Origin: Haematobia irritans
Lineage: Eukaryota; Arthropoda; Insecta; Diptera; Muscidae
Direction: 5' to 3'
Assembly (NCBI RefSeq): GCF_050003625.1
Contig: NC_134401.1
Location: forward strand, 89,568,852-89,632,851
DNA: 64,000 nt
This document shows positions 36,795 through 63,508 of the stretch, one piece after another. How positions within the stretch are numbered: position 1 is the stretch's first letter; the number at the start of each line of letters is the position of its first letter. The translations under genes were made by a program, and so were the position numbers. Under the pieces are notes generated by a model, which did not search any database, was not told the DNA's origin, and saw only the letters and a list, made by a program, of their open reading frames with translations.

Positions 36795-37032
36795 TTCACT
36801 AACATGTTGCTCCGTGAATTAGCTGATTTAAATTTAACGCCAATAGGTAAAAGTCTAAAACACGTTGTCCAAATCGGTTCAGATGTAAATATATGTATAT
36901 TACAACGTAAACTTTTATATATGGCACCCAAAACATTTGAAGGGTTTGAGATGGTATGGAAAATGTAGATCTACAAAGCGTTGCAGGGTATAATACAGAC
37001 GTCCCCGCCCGTCTTTAGACTTTCCTTACTAG
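36795..37032 (+). repeat. Family B right-end fragment
   Basis: This is the block from AAATCGGTTCAGATG to GTTGCAGGGTATA, a worn GACGTCCCCGCCCGTC hairpin and CCTTACTAG before TTTT. CTAG at the end is the Helitron-type terminus. Confidence 0.7.
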
Positions 37033-38059
37033 TTTTAAATATAATATGTGTGGATGCAAACATATATTAATTTAGAAATTGCCTATAAACATATATGTGT
37101 TTAGAAAAAGAGAGACCTATGGCGCCTTAAAAATATATACATACAGAGAAAATTTCATTAAAAGTTTTTTTCTACCAGTGTATAACAGGTTGGCTGATAA
37201 GTCCCCGGTCTGACACATAGATGGTGTCGCTAGTATTAAATGCATATTAATTTTATATAGTACCATCCTTCAAATGATTCGTGTCAAAATTTGACGTCTG
37301 TAAGTCAATTAGTTTGTGAAATAGAGCGTCTTTTGTGAAGCAACTTTTGTTATTGTGAAAAAAAATGGAAAAAAAGGAATTTCGTGTTTTGATAAAATAC
37401 TGTTTTCTGAAGGGAAAAAATACGGTGGAAACAAAAACTTTGTTTGATAATGAGTTTTCGGACTCTGCCCCAGGGAAATCAACAATAATTGATTGGTATG
37501 GAAAATTCAAGCGTGGTGAAATGAGCACGGAGGACGGTGAACGCAGTGGACGCCCGAAAGAGGTGGTTACCGACGAAAACATCAAAAAAAATCCACAAGA
37601 TGATTTTGAATGACCGTAAAATGAAGTTGATCGAGATAGCAGAGGCCTTAAAGATATCAAAGGAACGTGTTGGTCATATCATTCATCAATATTTGGATAT
37701 GCGGAAGCTCTATGCAAAATGGGTGCCGCGCGAGCTCCCATTTGACCAAAAACAACAACGTCCCAGCAAAAAAAGAGCTTCCAAAAAAGTAGTTTGGATC
37801 CCCAATCTGTGATCCGGATGTAGTGCAAACTTGGATCATCTCCAATGAATTTTACATGGGCTTGTCATAGGACGGAAGTACTCCCTTTTTGGATCCTTTG
37901 CATTGCTTTAGAAGTTGTGCCCTGGAAGTTAATTTGAATGAAGAAATTTAAAAAGCGGAAATTTTTTTTTTCAACCAATTTAATTTTTTTTTCATCCATA
38001 TGTTTTATTACACAATTATATTCCTATTATCTAATTTTTACAATTTGAAAAATTTGTTC

Positions 38060-38136
38060 GCTCCGACCAGGGGTTGAACCTGGGTTTGCTGGCACCATAA
38101 CAGAACGCCTAAGCACACTCAGCCACCAACGCCATT
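38060..38136 (-). other. tRNA-like segment within the miniature element
   Basis: On the minus strand GGTGGCTGAGTGTGCTTAGGCG resembles a Ser/Leu-type A box. CCAGG-TTCAACC-CCTGG forms a perfect 5-bp T stem with a 7-base loop. The acceptor ends do not pair, so it is not a functional tRNA gene. Further B-box-like GGTTCAAAT motifs occur on the plus strand near 38268 and 38482. Confidence 0.5.
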
Positions 38137-38648
38137 GAACATAAAGCGTCGAAAGGTCAATTCAAATGTTTGTGATATGATCGTAAAACGACACCAAGGA
38201 ATAACATTATAATTGCTTCTCGAGATGTTCTTTATTAGTATGAACGAAAAAATAAGAAACGCAGGTTCAAATCTCACCAGCGGCAATTTTTTTATCAAAT
38301 ATTTTTCTAAAAAAATATTTTTTTATGTCATGCATCGTTTTTATTTTTCATTTTCGGCATATATTTTCGTATAAATATATTTTTTCCATTAAAAATCAAC
38401 AAAAAAAAAATTAAAAATTCTCGTAATTTGCAAAACCTTCTCGAAAGAACTTCCATGGAAGCGAAAAAGTCAAACGGCACAGGTTCAAATCCCAGCAGGG
38501 ATGAAATTTATTTTTTTTTTATTATTTTTTTACTTTTTTTATTAATTTCTATTTTTTTTTTGGGTTTTTTATTAGTTTTCTATTTTTTTGTAAAATTTAA
38601 TTGTACAAAATTTGCACTTAAAATAACCTGATTGTTTTTTTTCTAATA

Positions 38649-38891
38649 CTTGTCCACAAGGACTTCATCGGAAGTAGAAAAAAATCATTGGGGGATCCCA
38701 AGATGTGCTTTGGAAGAAGTGTTTGTGCACTTGTCCAAAAGGACTGCATCGGAAGTGGAAAAAAATTATTGGGGGATCCCACGATGCGCTTTAGAAGAAA
38801 TGTTTGTGAAGTTGTCCAAAAGGACTGCATCGGAAGTTGAAAAAACTCGATGGGGGATTCTAGGATGGGATTTAAAAGAAATGTTTGTGGA
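38649..38891 (+). repeat. Three 81-bp tandem units
   Basis: Units start near 38649, 38730 and 38811 with CTTGTCC or GTTGTCC and include GCATCGGAAG, GGGGGAT and AAATGTTTGTG. The period is a multiple of three, which explains an open frame across them. Confidence 0.85.
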
Positions 38892-39690
38892 ACAACTTCA
38901 ATTTTTTTTGCTGGGGTGTTGATGATTCTGAGCGGTGTTTGCAGCTGTTAACTCGTACTACACCCGAGTTTTTCCGTCGATATGTGACAATGGATGAAAC
39001 ATGGCTCCATCACTACACTCCTGAGTCCAATCGACAGTCGGCTGAGTGGACAGCGACCGGTGAACCGTCTCCGAAGTGTGGAAAGACTCAAAAGTCCGCT
39101 GGCAAAGTAATGGCCTCTGTTTTTTGGGATGCGCATGGAATAATTTTTATCGATTATCTTGAGAAGGGAAAATCCATCAACAGTGACTATTATATGGCGT
39201 TATTGGAGCGTTTGAAGATCGAAATCGCGTCAAAACGGCCCCATATAAAGAAGAAAAAAGTGTTGTTCCACCAAGACAACGCACCGTGCCACAAGTCATT
39301 GAGAACGATGGCAAAAATTCAAGAATTGGGCTTCGAATTGCTTCCCCACCCACCGTATTTGCAAGATCTGGCCCCCACCGACTTTTTCTTGTTCTCAGAC
39401 CTCAAAAGGATACCCGCAGGAAAAAAATTTGGCTGCAATGAAGAGGTGATCGCCGAAACTGAGGCCTATTTTGAGGCAAAACCGAAGGAGTACTACCAAA
39501 ATGGTATCAAAAAATTGGAAGGTCGTTATAATTGTTATATCGCTCTTGAATAATAAAAACGAATTTTGACAAAAAAATTGTTTTTCTTTGTTAGTCCTGG
39601 GACTTATCAGCCAACCTCATATACCTAAGATATTTCACCTTAATATGTTTGAACAATACAAACCAATACTAAAATCCTTAAGTTAAGGTC

Positions 39691-40698
39691 AAAATTTTTC
39701 AATCCAAGTAAACTTTGTTTTTGCCTGTAACATTTCTTCAAATGAAACCCAATGTTTGTTTTTTTTGTCAAGTGTTTTCAACTTTATTTTAACAATATTT
39801 TAAAATATATATGTACGAAAAATGTAATTTTTAAATGAATAGATATTTCTTTTAAAAGAAAAACAAAACAATAATCAAATTTTAATAAATAGGTTAATTA
39901 TTATTAAACATGTAGACAATCATTGATCATTCGTAAAATCAAATTTAGACAATATAGATTGTAATACCTCTGATTTCAGCCAATATATATATATGTATGT
40001 TAAAAATAGTTTCTCTCAACAGAGGAAGACACTTGAGGTGCGATAATTAGCGCTGTTTTTCGTAATTAATATACATTCATAATAACTTATAAAGATCTTA
40101 CATGGAATTATTGTTATCTATATATTTTCTATTCATTATTATTAATAGTATTGTATAAGTTTTTGTTTAGTCTATATTTTACAAATCTATAACTTAATTA
40201 CTTATGAATGAATAAATTGTTAACTTTGAAAGCTCTGCTTTACAAATTGCTATAGGTTGTAAACATTTTAAAAATGTCTATTATAACTTCATTTTAACAA
40301 TTCATCTGTTTTTATATTTAAATAAAGTTGTATATATTTTGATATTTTTTCAAAAATTGCTGTGTGATAAATAATTGTTATTTTATAATTAATTTATTTG
40401 AATCATTTTGAGGATTTGCGAGTTCATTTTGTTTTCTATGGTACGACTTAAACTAATTTAGTTTTTGTTGTTTAAATCATTTAGTTAAAAATGTATGTTA
40501 ATTAATTATCTAATTAATTTGTAATGATAAGACTAATAAATACTATGCAATTTTGTTTTACTAAAGAATGTTGATGTTGTTTTTATAGATCTTGCCATTA
40601 ATTCCGTTGCTTCATTTGTATTTCATTTTTGTAAGCGTTTTCAAGCGTTTATGTTCGGCTATTAAGCCATTGGTGTGTTGTTGTACTACAATTGATTA
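39691..40698. other. AT-rich 3' flank, probably the phosphatase 3' UTR
   Basis: The DNA downstream (minus strand) of the phosphatase stop codon is unique-looking, without family A to T motifs, and has several minus-strand AATAAA sites (plus-strand TTTATT, for example near 40393). A long 3' UTR fits but is not proven. Confidence 0.4.
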
Positions 40699-56617
<15,919 letters not shown>

Positions 56618-56801
56618 CTGCAATGAAAGAAATATGGAATAAATCATCAGAAGGCAGAAGAAGTTCGTTGTGAAAGTCTAACTGAAATAGTACCCATATA
56701 GAAAAAATCATGAACGCCGTTCACGCACGTTTCAATACGGACCGTTCACGAAAGTGAATCAACATATGTGGTGTCATTCTGATAACGATAAAATGACACC
56801 A

Positions 56802-57244
56802 CACACAAAAAAATTCTAATTCGATCACGAAATTAATTGATCCAATTAATTTTTTAATTGCAATGTCTTCAATCAATCAATCACAGTTTTAATTGGACAT
56901 TAAAAAATACTTGATTAAAACTTAATTTATTTCATTGTTGATTGCAAAAGTCAATTAATTTTTTCATTAAAAACGTTACTATTTTCAATTAATTTCTTAC
57001 CTAACATAGTGTTTTTAGTTTGATTAAAAAATTTAAATAAATTTTTAATTAAAAATTAAAAATGTTAATTGTATCAATTAACTTTTGATTAAAAATTTAA
57101 AAATGTTCACTCATTGACTTAATTAACTTAAAGTTTCTATGTTGATTAAAAATTTAATTGTATCAATTAATTTATTAATTGAAACAAATCTCAACTTCAA
57201 TCAACTTTTTAATTCGAAATATTTTGGTGATATTTGTTTCTGTG
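56802..57244. mobile_element. Family T miniature element, internally repeated
   Basis: It starts CACACAAAAAAATTC and ends ATATTTGTTTCTGTG. TTAATTGTATCAATTAA-like palindromes repeat inside, which makes it longer (443 bp) than the 280-bp copies. No TA duplication is visible. Confidence 0.6.
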
Positions 57245-57485
57245 CATGCGTTTTCAAAACAACAAGCAGCGTTCATAGCATCACATCTGAAGACCTAATA
57301 TTAGATCAATGTATCGGATGCTACATTGATAATTTCCGCCCTATAATACGCACATGTTAAATGAACTGCTTGTGAGTCAATTTTGTACCACTTCCGTAAC
57401 CAAATGAAAATTTTCATTGCTTCGTTGGCTACGTTTTTTTTTTCTTTGCTGGGCCGTTTATCAAAAATACCAAAAGTCGAATTTT
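57245..57485. other. Short spacer
   Basis: No gene or phosphatase exon is recognised here. The upstream exon with motif C1 was looked for and not found. Confidence 0.4.
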
Positions 57486-57500
57486 ATACCCTCCAGCATA

Positions 57501-57779
57501 CACAGAAAAAATTTCACGAAAATTTTTTCAGTTGAAATTTTAATTGATTTTTAAAAAATATTTAATTAAAAATTTAACAAATTTTTTAATTGAAACAAAA
57601 ATCAATCACAAAAATTAAGAGCATAAATTAATTTTTTAATTGGATCAATTAATTGTTTAATTGACCTTCAATTAATTTTTTAATGATACTATCATTTCTG
57701 TGATTGAAAACATTTCAATTAAAAAATTAATTGGATCAATTAATTCCGTGATTGAATCAGAAAAAAATTTTTTTGTGTG
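57501..57779. mobile_element. Family T miniature element inside family A
   Basis: The ends CACAGAAAAAATTTC and AATTTTTTTGTGTG have TA on both sides (57499-57500 and 57780-57781). Removing it restores the family A end CCAGCATAGGATGG. It is 279 bp. Confidence 0.88.
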
Positions 57780-58267
57780 TAGGATGGGTGGTATATTAAC
57801 TTTTTCATTCCGTTTGTAACACATCGAAATATTGCTCTAAGACTCCATAAAGTATATATATTCTGGGTCGTGGTGAAATTCTGAGTCGATCTAAGCATGT
57901 CCGTCCGTCCGTCTGTTGAAATCACGATAACTTCCGACCAATATAAACGGACCCCCATATAAACGGACTCTCAGATTTGACTTGCAGAGCCTGTAAGGGA
58001 AGCATATTTCATCCGACCCGGCTGAAATTTGGTATATGGTCTCTATCAACCATGCAAAAATTGGTCCACATCGGTCCATAATTATATATAGCCCCCATAT
58101 AAACCGATCCCCAGATTTGACCTTCGGAGCATCTTGGAGGAGCAAAATGCATCCGATCCGGTTCAAATTTGGCCGCTAACAACCATACCAAAATTGGTGC
58201 ATATCGGTCTATACTTATATATAGTTCATCTCATAATCATAAAAATTGGTCCATATCGGTTCATAAT

Positions 58268-58510
58268 CATGGTTGCAACTCGAGCCAAAAATAATCTACC
58301 AAAATTTTATTTTTATAGAAAAATTTGTTAAAATTTTATTTATATAGAAAATGTTGTTAAAATTTTATTTCTATAGAAAATTTTGTCAAAATTTTATTTC
58401 TAAAGAAAATTTTGTGAAAATTTTATTTCTATAGAACATTTTGTTAAAATTTTATTTCTATAGAAAATTTTGTCAAAATTTTATTTCTATAGAAAGTTTT
58501 GTCAAACTGA
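58268..58510 (+). repeat. GGTTGCCAC-element fragment
   Basis: GGTTGCAACTCGAGCC, AATAATCTACCAAAA and about eight TTTTATTTCTATAGAAAA units are present. The far end is missing. Confidence 0.7.
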
Positions 58511-58801
58511 ATTATATACGTATTTAATCAGTCTTTTTTATTTAATATATATCACGTATGGACTTACTTACAAATTAGGTTAAAGTGGCAGCCCGATTAA
58601 GCGATCAGGCTCACTTATACTATTCAGTCCATTGTGATAAGACGGTGTTAGGAGGATTTAAGATTCCTTGCCATCGGAAAGTGTTACCGCAACTCAAGTA
58701 TTCGATTGTGGATGGCAGTTTTTAGAAGAAGTTTCTACGCAATCAATGGTGGAGGGTACATAAGCTTCGGCCTGTCCGAACTTACGGCCGTATATACTTG
58801 T

Positions 58802-60044
58802 TCGATTTATAAAACTAATAAATGTCAATTTTGAGCTCTAGATTTTTTCTTCGAAAAAATTTTTATTTTCGGTTTTCATATTCCCAATTTTATCTAAGAA
58901 AGGTTTGCTACATCAGGCCAATCTTATTTCTTCCCTTTACTATGACCACGAAACGAATGTATTTAACACATCCGACCATAATTTTTCTGAGTGTAACTTC
59001 TTATATTTGTATGTTGTCGGCGTCTAAGCATTCGTTCACACATGCAATGTGACGTCTAAATTCACACAATTGTATCTATTTTCCCAAAGAATCATTTGTG
59101 GAAACGTCTCTGAATTGACACTAAATGAATTGTCGATCAGACTTGTTAAAAAATCTGACACAAATGAACTTGCTACAAAGAAATTCGAAACAATGAAGTC
59201 TTGTTAAGATAGCTGCTAATGCCACCCAAGAGTCTTTCGTAGAGAAAATAATTATCACACGGTCTTGAAATATGAACCTGGGAAGGAAGTCTCATGAAAA
59301 AATAAAGAAAAAATGCAAACCATTCACAGATTTATAAACACAATCGTCACACATATAAAATGAGAATACCAAAGATATTTCAAACGCCACAATAGATGTC
59401 TGATGCATTAGCACATATTTCCTACAAATATGGAATAGAGACAAATAATAATAATGGCCCATGGGACATGGATTCAAATTGCATAAAATCCCTGCATTAA
59501 AGCATCACATAAAAAAAGAAAAATGGTAAATCCATACACCATACACTGTGAATTTTATGGGCCACTTCTTTGACAATCACTTATTGGTGTACTGGACAAA
59601 AATCCACAAAGCGGCTTACAAGATTAAAAAACAAAAAACCGGCCATCGATTTGCAACATAACTTTACCATGTATTCCATGTTCATGCACACGCATAGCTA
59701 TTGAGACCAAAGGATTCGGACAACTTTCCGGCTTACAAGCGTGTTACATCTGTATATATGATCGTTGATCGAAGTCGAATAGTTGCCTGAGTGTAAAAAT
59801 TCATTTATTGAGAAAACTTCAATTTGAATTTGAAATTTAAGCATAACCGATGACAAGAGACATGATGTGTGTTAGGGACGAGGTATGTATGTAAATTGTA
59901 GTTATCTTTTAATGGTCTTATATATTGTAGTTATCTTTTAATGGTAGTTATCTTTTAATGGTCTTATATAGGGCATATCTCTTTATAGTTATAAAATAAC
60001 AACAGATTTTAAATTTAAATAAAATTTAATAAAAGTTACACAGA
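58802..60044. other. Largest repeat-poor stretch, unassigned
   Basis: No family motif or exon was recognised in these 1.2 kb. TAGTTATCTTTTAATGG occurs three times near 59898-59960. An upstream phosphatase exon could lie here but I could not identify one. Confidence 0.4.
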
Positions 60045-60250
60045 AACAAGTATAAATATACGGCCGTAAGTTCGGCCAGGCTGAATCTTATGTACCCTCC
60101 ACTATGGATTGCATAGAAACTTGTACTAAAGACTGTCATCCACAATCGAATTACTGGGGTTGAGGTAACACTTGCCGATGGCAAGGAATCTTATAACTTC
60201 TTAACACCGTCTTCTCAATTGTAAGTTAGTCCATACGGGGTATATATTAA
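60045..60250 (-). repeat. Family A hairpin-end fragment
   Basis: ACAAGTATAAATATACGGCCGTAAG, GGCCAGGC, TACCCTCCACTATGG and the block to ATACGGGGTATATATTA are present. Confidence 0.75.
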
Positions 60251-60284
60251 ACAAACAAAAAAAACGATTAATTATGTAAATTCA

Positions 60285-60625
60285 GTTTGACAAAATTTTC
60301 TATATAAAGACAATTTTGACAAAATTTTCTATACAAAAAATCTTGACAAAATTTTGTATAGTAATAAAATTTTGACAAAACTTTTTATAGAAATAAAATT
60401 GTGACAAAATTTTCCATACAAATAAAATCTTGACAAAATTTTGTATAGCAATAAAATTTTGACAAAATATTCTATAGAAAGAAAATTTTCTATAAAAATA
60501 AAATCTTGACCAATAAAAATAAAATTTTGACAAAATTTTCTATAGTTTTAAAATTGGACAACATTTTCTATGATAATAAAATTTTGAAAAAATTTTCTAT
60601 AGAAATACAATTTTGGTAGATTATT
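60285..60625 (-). repeat. 29-bp minisatellite of the GGTTGCCAC family
   Basis: About eleven units of ATTTTGACAAAATTTTCTATA lead into TTTTGGTAGATTATTTTTGG, where the CCCAGC element interrupts. Confidence 0.75.
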
Positions 60626-60636
60626 TTTGGGGATCG

Positions 60637-60845
60637 CCCAGCAAAAAAAAGCTTCGCCAAAAAAGTAGTGAAAATATTCTCTTTTGGATCCGAAGGTGGT
60701 GCAAAATTGGCACAGAAGTGATGAATTTAACATGGGCTTGTCATAGGACGGATGTCCAACATTTCAACAGCCGTTGCACTGAATATGCACCACTACTTTA
60801 GATGTGATCCGAATTCAGTGTTGTGGATGTGAATTAAAAAATTTT
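60637..60845 (+). mobile_element. CCCAGC miniature element, right part missing
   Basis: CCCAGCAAAAAAAAGC opens it and the GGATCC and CATGGGCTTGTCATAGGACG blocks follow. It stops near 60845 at family A sequence. Confidence 0.7.
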
Positions 60846-60869
60846 GTGGTAAAATTAATGGTAAAATTA

Positions 60870-61222
60870 GTGGGCCACATTTCAATTTGCTCCTTCAAGA
60901 GGTTCCAGACTTCAGATCTGGGGATCGGTTTATATGGGACCTATATGTAATTAAGAACCGATATGCACCAATGGTGTTAGAAAGCATTTACTAACATCGC
61001 GTACCAAATTGCAACCAGCTCGAATGAAAATTGATCCTCCAGGAGGCTCCGCAAGCCAAATTTGGTGGTCGGTTTATATGGGGATTATACCTAACTGTGG
61101 TCCATTTGCAATTCCATCCCATCTATATAAATAAGAACTTATTTCGTTCTGAAGCTGCATGATTTCAACAGACGGACGGACATCGGTAGATCGACTCCGA
61201 ATTCTACCACGACCCGGCACAA
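60870..61222 (-). mobile_element. Family A fragment
   Basis: Two worn units, GACGGACGGAC and CGACTCCGAATTCTACCACGACCCGG are present; the rest of the end is missing. Confidence 0.65.
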
Positions 61223-61682
61223 CTTTCAGAACAATTTTCAAAGTTTCGAAAATGGCAATTCTAACTTCTTGGACTTATTCTGCCAATAAGTGAGGAGAAA
61301 CGGAGAGTGGCCGTATTTGCTTATTTTTAATTGACCGCATTTTTCCTGTGAACCTCCTTTTTGTTCTTAAGTTAAAATATATATGTGTTAATTATCTATC
61401 CGGGAAAACAGTAGCATTACACAATCGAACAAATAAACCGAAAACCAAGTGGAAAACATACCAAAAATTTGTTTGCTGGTGATAACCCAACCAAATGGAA
61501 GAGAGAGAGGGATACATTCACAAATCAGGGTTGATAACTATGACACCTTTGTACCTTTTCTAGTACATTTTGTGTCTTAAATCAAATAGAAAAATTTTTG
61601 CAGAAATATAAAACGATTGGAAAAAAAGGTATATATTTAATGACATACAAACATATGCTCCAGTCGGAGTAAAGATAATTCG
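61223..61682. other. Intergenic, unassigned
   Basis: No gene or repeat is recognised up to the SINE target site. Confidence 0.45.
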
Positions 61683-61692
61683 TAAGATGGAC

Positions 61693-62030
61693 GCCATCGT
61701 GGTGCAATGGTTAGCATGCCCGCTTTGCATACACAAGGTCGTGGGTTCGATTCCTGCTTCGACCGAATACCAAAAAGTTTTTCAGCGGTGGATTATCCCA
61801 CCTCAGTAATGCTGGTGACATTTCTGAGGGTTTCAAAGCTTCTCTAAGTGGTTTCACTGCAATGTGGAACGCCGTTCGGACTCGGCTATAAAAAGGAGGT
61901 CCCTTGTCATTGATCTTAACATGGAATCGGGCAGCACTCAGTGATAAGAGAGAAGTTCACCAATGTGGTATCACAATGGACTGAATAGTCTAAGTTAGCC
62001 TAATACATCGGGCTTCCACCTAATCTAACC
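61693..62030 (+). mobile_element. tRNA-derived SINE with a perfect target duplication
   Basis: TAAGATGGAC flanks it exactly at 61683-61692 and 62031-62040. The A box, perfect B box GGTTCGATTCC, body and a CTAATCTAACC tail are present. The intact duplication makes this the youngest-looking SINE in the window. Confidence 0.93.
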
Positions 62031-62138
62031 TAAGATGGACGTTGTCATGGGTTAATGCTTATGATATGGATCTACTTTTTATATCGTTCGACGCATTGTC
62101 CTATCATCGGAGTATAAATAAATGTTTCCACTTATTAT

Positions 62139-63508
62139 ACCCTCCACCATAGTATGGCGGTATATTAACTTTGTCATTCCTTTTGTAACACATCGAAATA
62201 TTGCTCTTAGACCCCATAAAGTATATATATTCTGGGTCGTGGTGAAATTCTGAGTCGATCTGAGCATGTCCGTCCGTCTGTTGAAATCACGCTAAGTTCC
62301 GAACGAAACAAGCTATCGACTTGAAACTTGGCACAAGTAGTTGTTATTGATGTAGGTCGGATGGTATTGCAAATGAGCCATATCGGTCCACTTTTACGTA
62401 TAGCCCCCATATAAACGGACCCCCAAATTTAGGTTACGGATCCTCTAAGAGAAGCAAATTTCATCCGAAATTTGGTACATGGTGTTAGTATATGGTCTCT
62501 AAAAACCATGAAAAAATTGGTCCACATCGGTCCATAATTATATATAGCCCCCATATAAACCGATCCCCAGATTTGGCTGGCGGAGCCTCTAAGAGAAGCA
62601 AATTTCATGCGATCCGGCTGAAATTTGGTACATGGTGTCAGTATATGGTCTCTAACAACCATGCAAAAATTGGTCCACATCGGTCCATAATTATATATAG
62701 CCCCCATATAAACCGATCCCCCGATTTGGCTTGCGGAGCCTCTAAGAGAAGCAAATTTCATCCGATCCGCCTAAAATTTGGTACATGGTATTGGTATATG
62801 TTCTCTAATGACCATGCAAAAATTGGTCCACATCGGTCCATAATTATATATAGCCCCCATATAAACCGATCCCCCGATTTGGCTTGCGGAGCCTCTAAGA
62901 AACGAAAATTTCATCCGATCCGGCTGAAATTTGGTACATGGTGTTGGTATATGTTCTCTAATGACCATGCAAAAATTGGTCCATATCGGTCCATAAATAT
63001 ATATAGCCCCCATATAAATCGATTCCCAGATTTGTCCTCTGGAGCCTCTTGGAGGAGCAAAATTCATCCGATCCGGTTGAAATTTGGAACATGGTGTTAG
63101 AATGTGGTCTCTAATAAACACGCAAGAATTGGTCCATATCGGTCATTAATTATATATAGCCCCCATATAAACCGTTCCCCAGATTTGATCTCCGGAGCCT
63201 CTTGGAGGAGCAAAATTCATCCGATCCGTTGAAATTTGCAACGTGGTGTTAGTATAAGGCCGCTAATATCCATGCCAAAATTGGTCCATATCGGTCTATA
63301 GTTATATATAGCCGATCCCCAATCACAAAAAATTACAAGGTAGTCCATACGTAGTGTTAGGAAGGTTTAAGATACCTTGCCATCGGCAAGTGTTACCACA
63401 ACCCAAGTAATTCGATTGTGGATGACAGTTTTCAGTATAAGTTTCTACGCAATCCATGATGGAGGGTACATAAGCTTCGGCCTGGCCGAACTTACGGCCG
63501 TACTTGTT
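62139..63508 (+). mobile_element. Family A element, complete
   Basis: The left end TATACCCTCCACCATAGTATGG forms a palindrome. GTCCGTCTG, five to six units, the block TTTAAGATACCTTGCCATCGG and the right end (ATGGAGGGTACATAA, GGCCTGGCC, ACGGCCGT, ACTTG) follow. It is the best reference copy in the window. Confidence 0.85.

Larger units (their letters stand above)
37762..38915 (+). mobile_element. CCCAGC miniature element, long form, inside mariner
   Basis: CCCAGCAAAAAAAGAGC and TTTTTTTTGCTGGG are the ends. GT lies on both sides (37760-37761 and 38916-38917), and removing the element and one GT restores the mariner codons CAACGTGTTGATGAT. At 1154 bp it is twice the copy at 24077. The extra sequence has tRNA-like segments (38060-38500) and three 81-bp tandem units (38649-38891). 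Confidence 0.85.
37365..39553 (+). pseudogene. mariner transposase, broken by one base and one insertion
   Basis: The start ATG is at 37365 (MEKKEFRVLIKYCF). An eight-A run at 37584-37591 shifts the frame by one relative to the normal seven A. The second frame runs to 37761, where the CCCAGC element enters, and coding resumes at 38918 (VDDSERCLQLL) to TAA after IALE. The DD34D residues are intact: TMDETW, HQDNAPCH and APTDFFLF, with 34 residues between the last two Asp. The usual YSPD is YLQD. The damage looks recent, as little else has changed. Confidence 0.9.
37185..39619 (+). mobile_element. mariner element (Himar1-like), split by a miniature element
   Basis: The left end ACAGGTTGGCTGATAAGTCC and right end GGACTTATCAGCCAACCT are inverted repeats with TA outside. 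Without the 1154-bp insertion the element is about 1.28 kb, the normal mariner size. Ends and transposase closely resemble the irritans-type Himar1 known from horn fly. Confidence 0.9.
37033..39690. mobile_element. CATATGTTT miniature element split by a mariner
   Basis: The left part (ATATTAATTTAGAAATTGCC to CTACCAGTGTA) and right part (CCTAAGATATTTCACC to GAACAATACAAAC) align with an unbroken copy at 46440-46660, which reads GTGTATGCCTAAGG at the junction. The mariner went into the TA there. Confidence 0.75.
57486..58801 (+). mobile_element. Family A element split by a family T element
   Basis: The left end TATACCCTCCAGCATA is cut by family T and resumes AGGATGGGTGGTATATTAAC. GTCCGTCCGTCTG, two units, a GGTTGCCAC fragment (58268-58510) and the hairpin end GGCCTGTCCGAACTTACGGCC follow. 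Confidence 0.75.

Noticed and set aside
38060..38136. A functional Ser/Leu tRNA gene
   Set aside because: The T arm is perfect but the acceptor stem does not pair and the anticodon arm is not regular.
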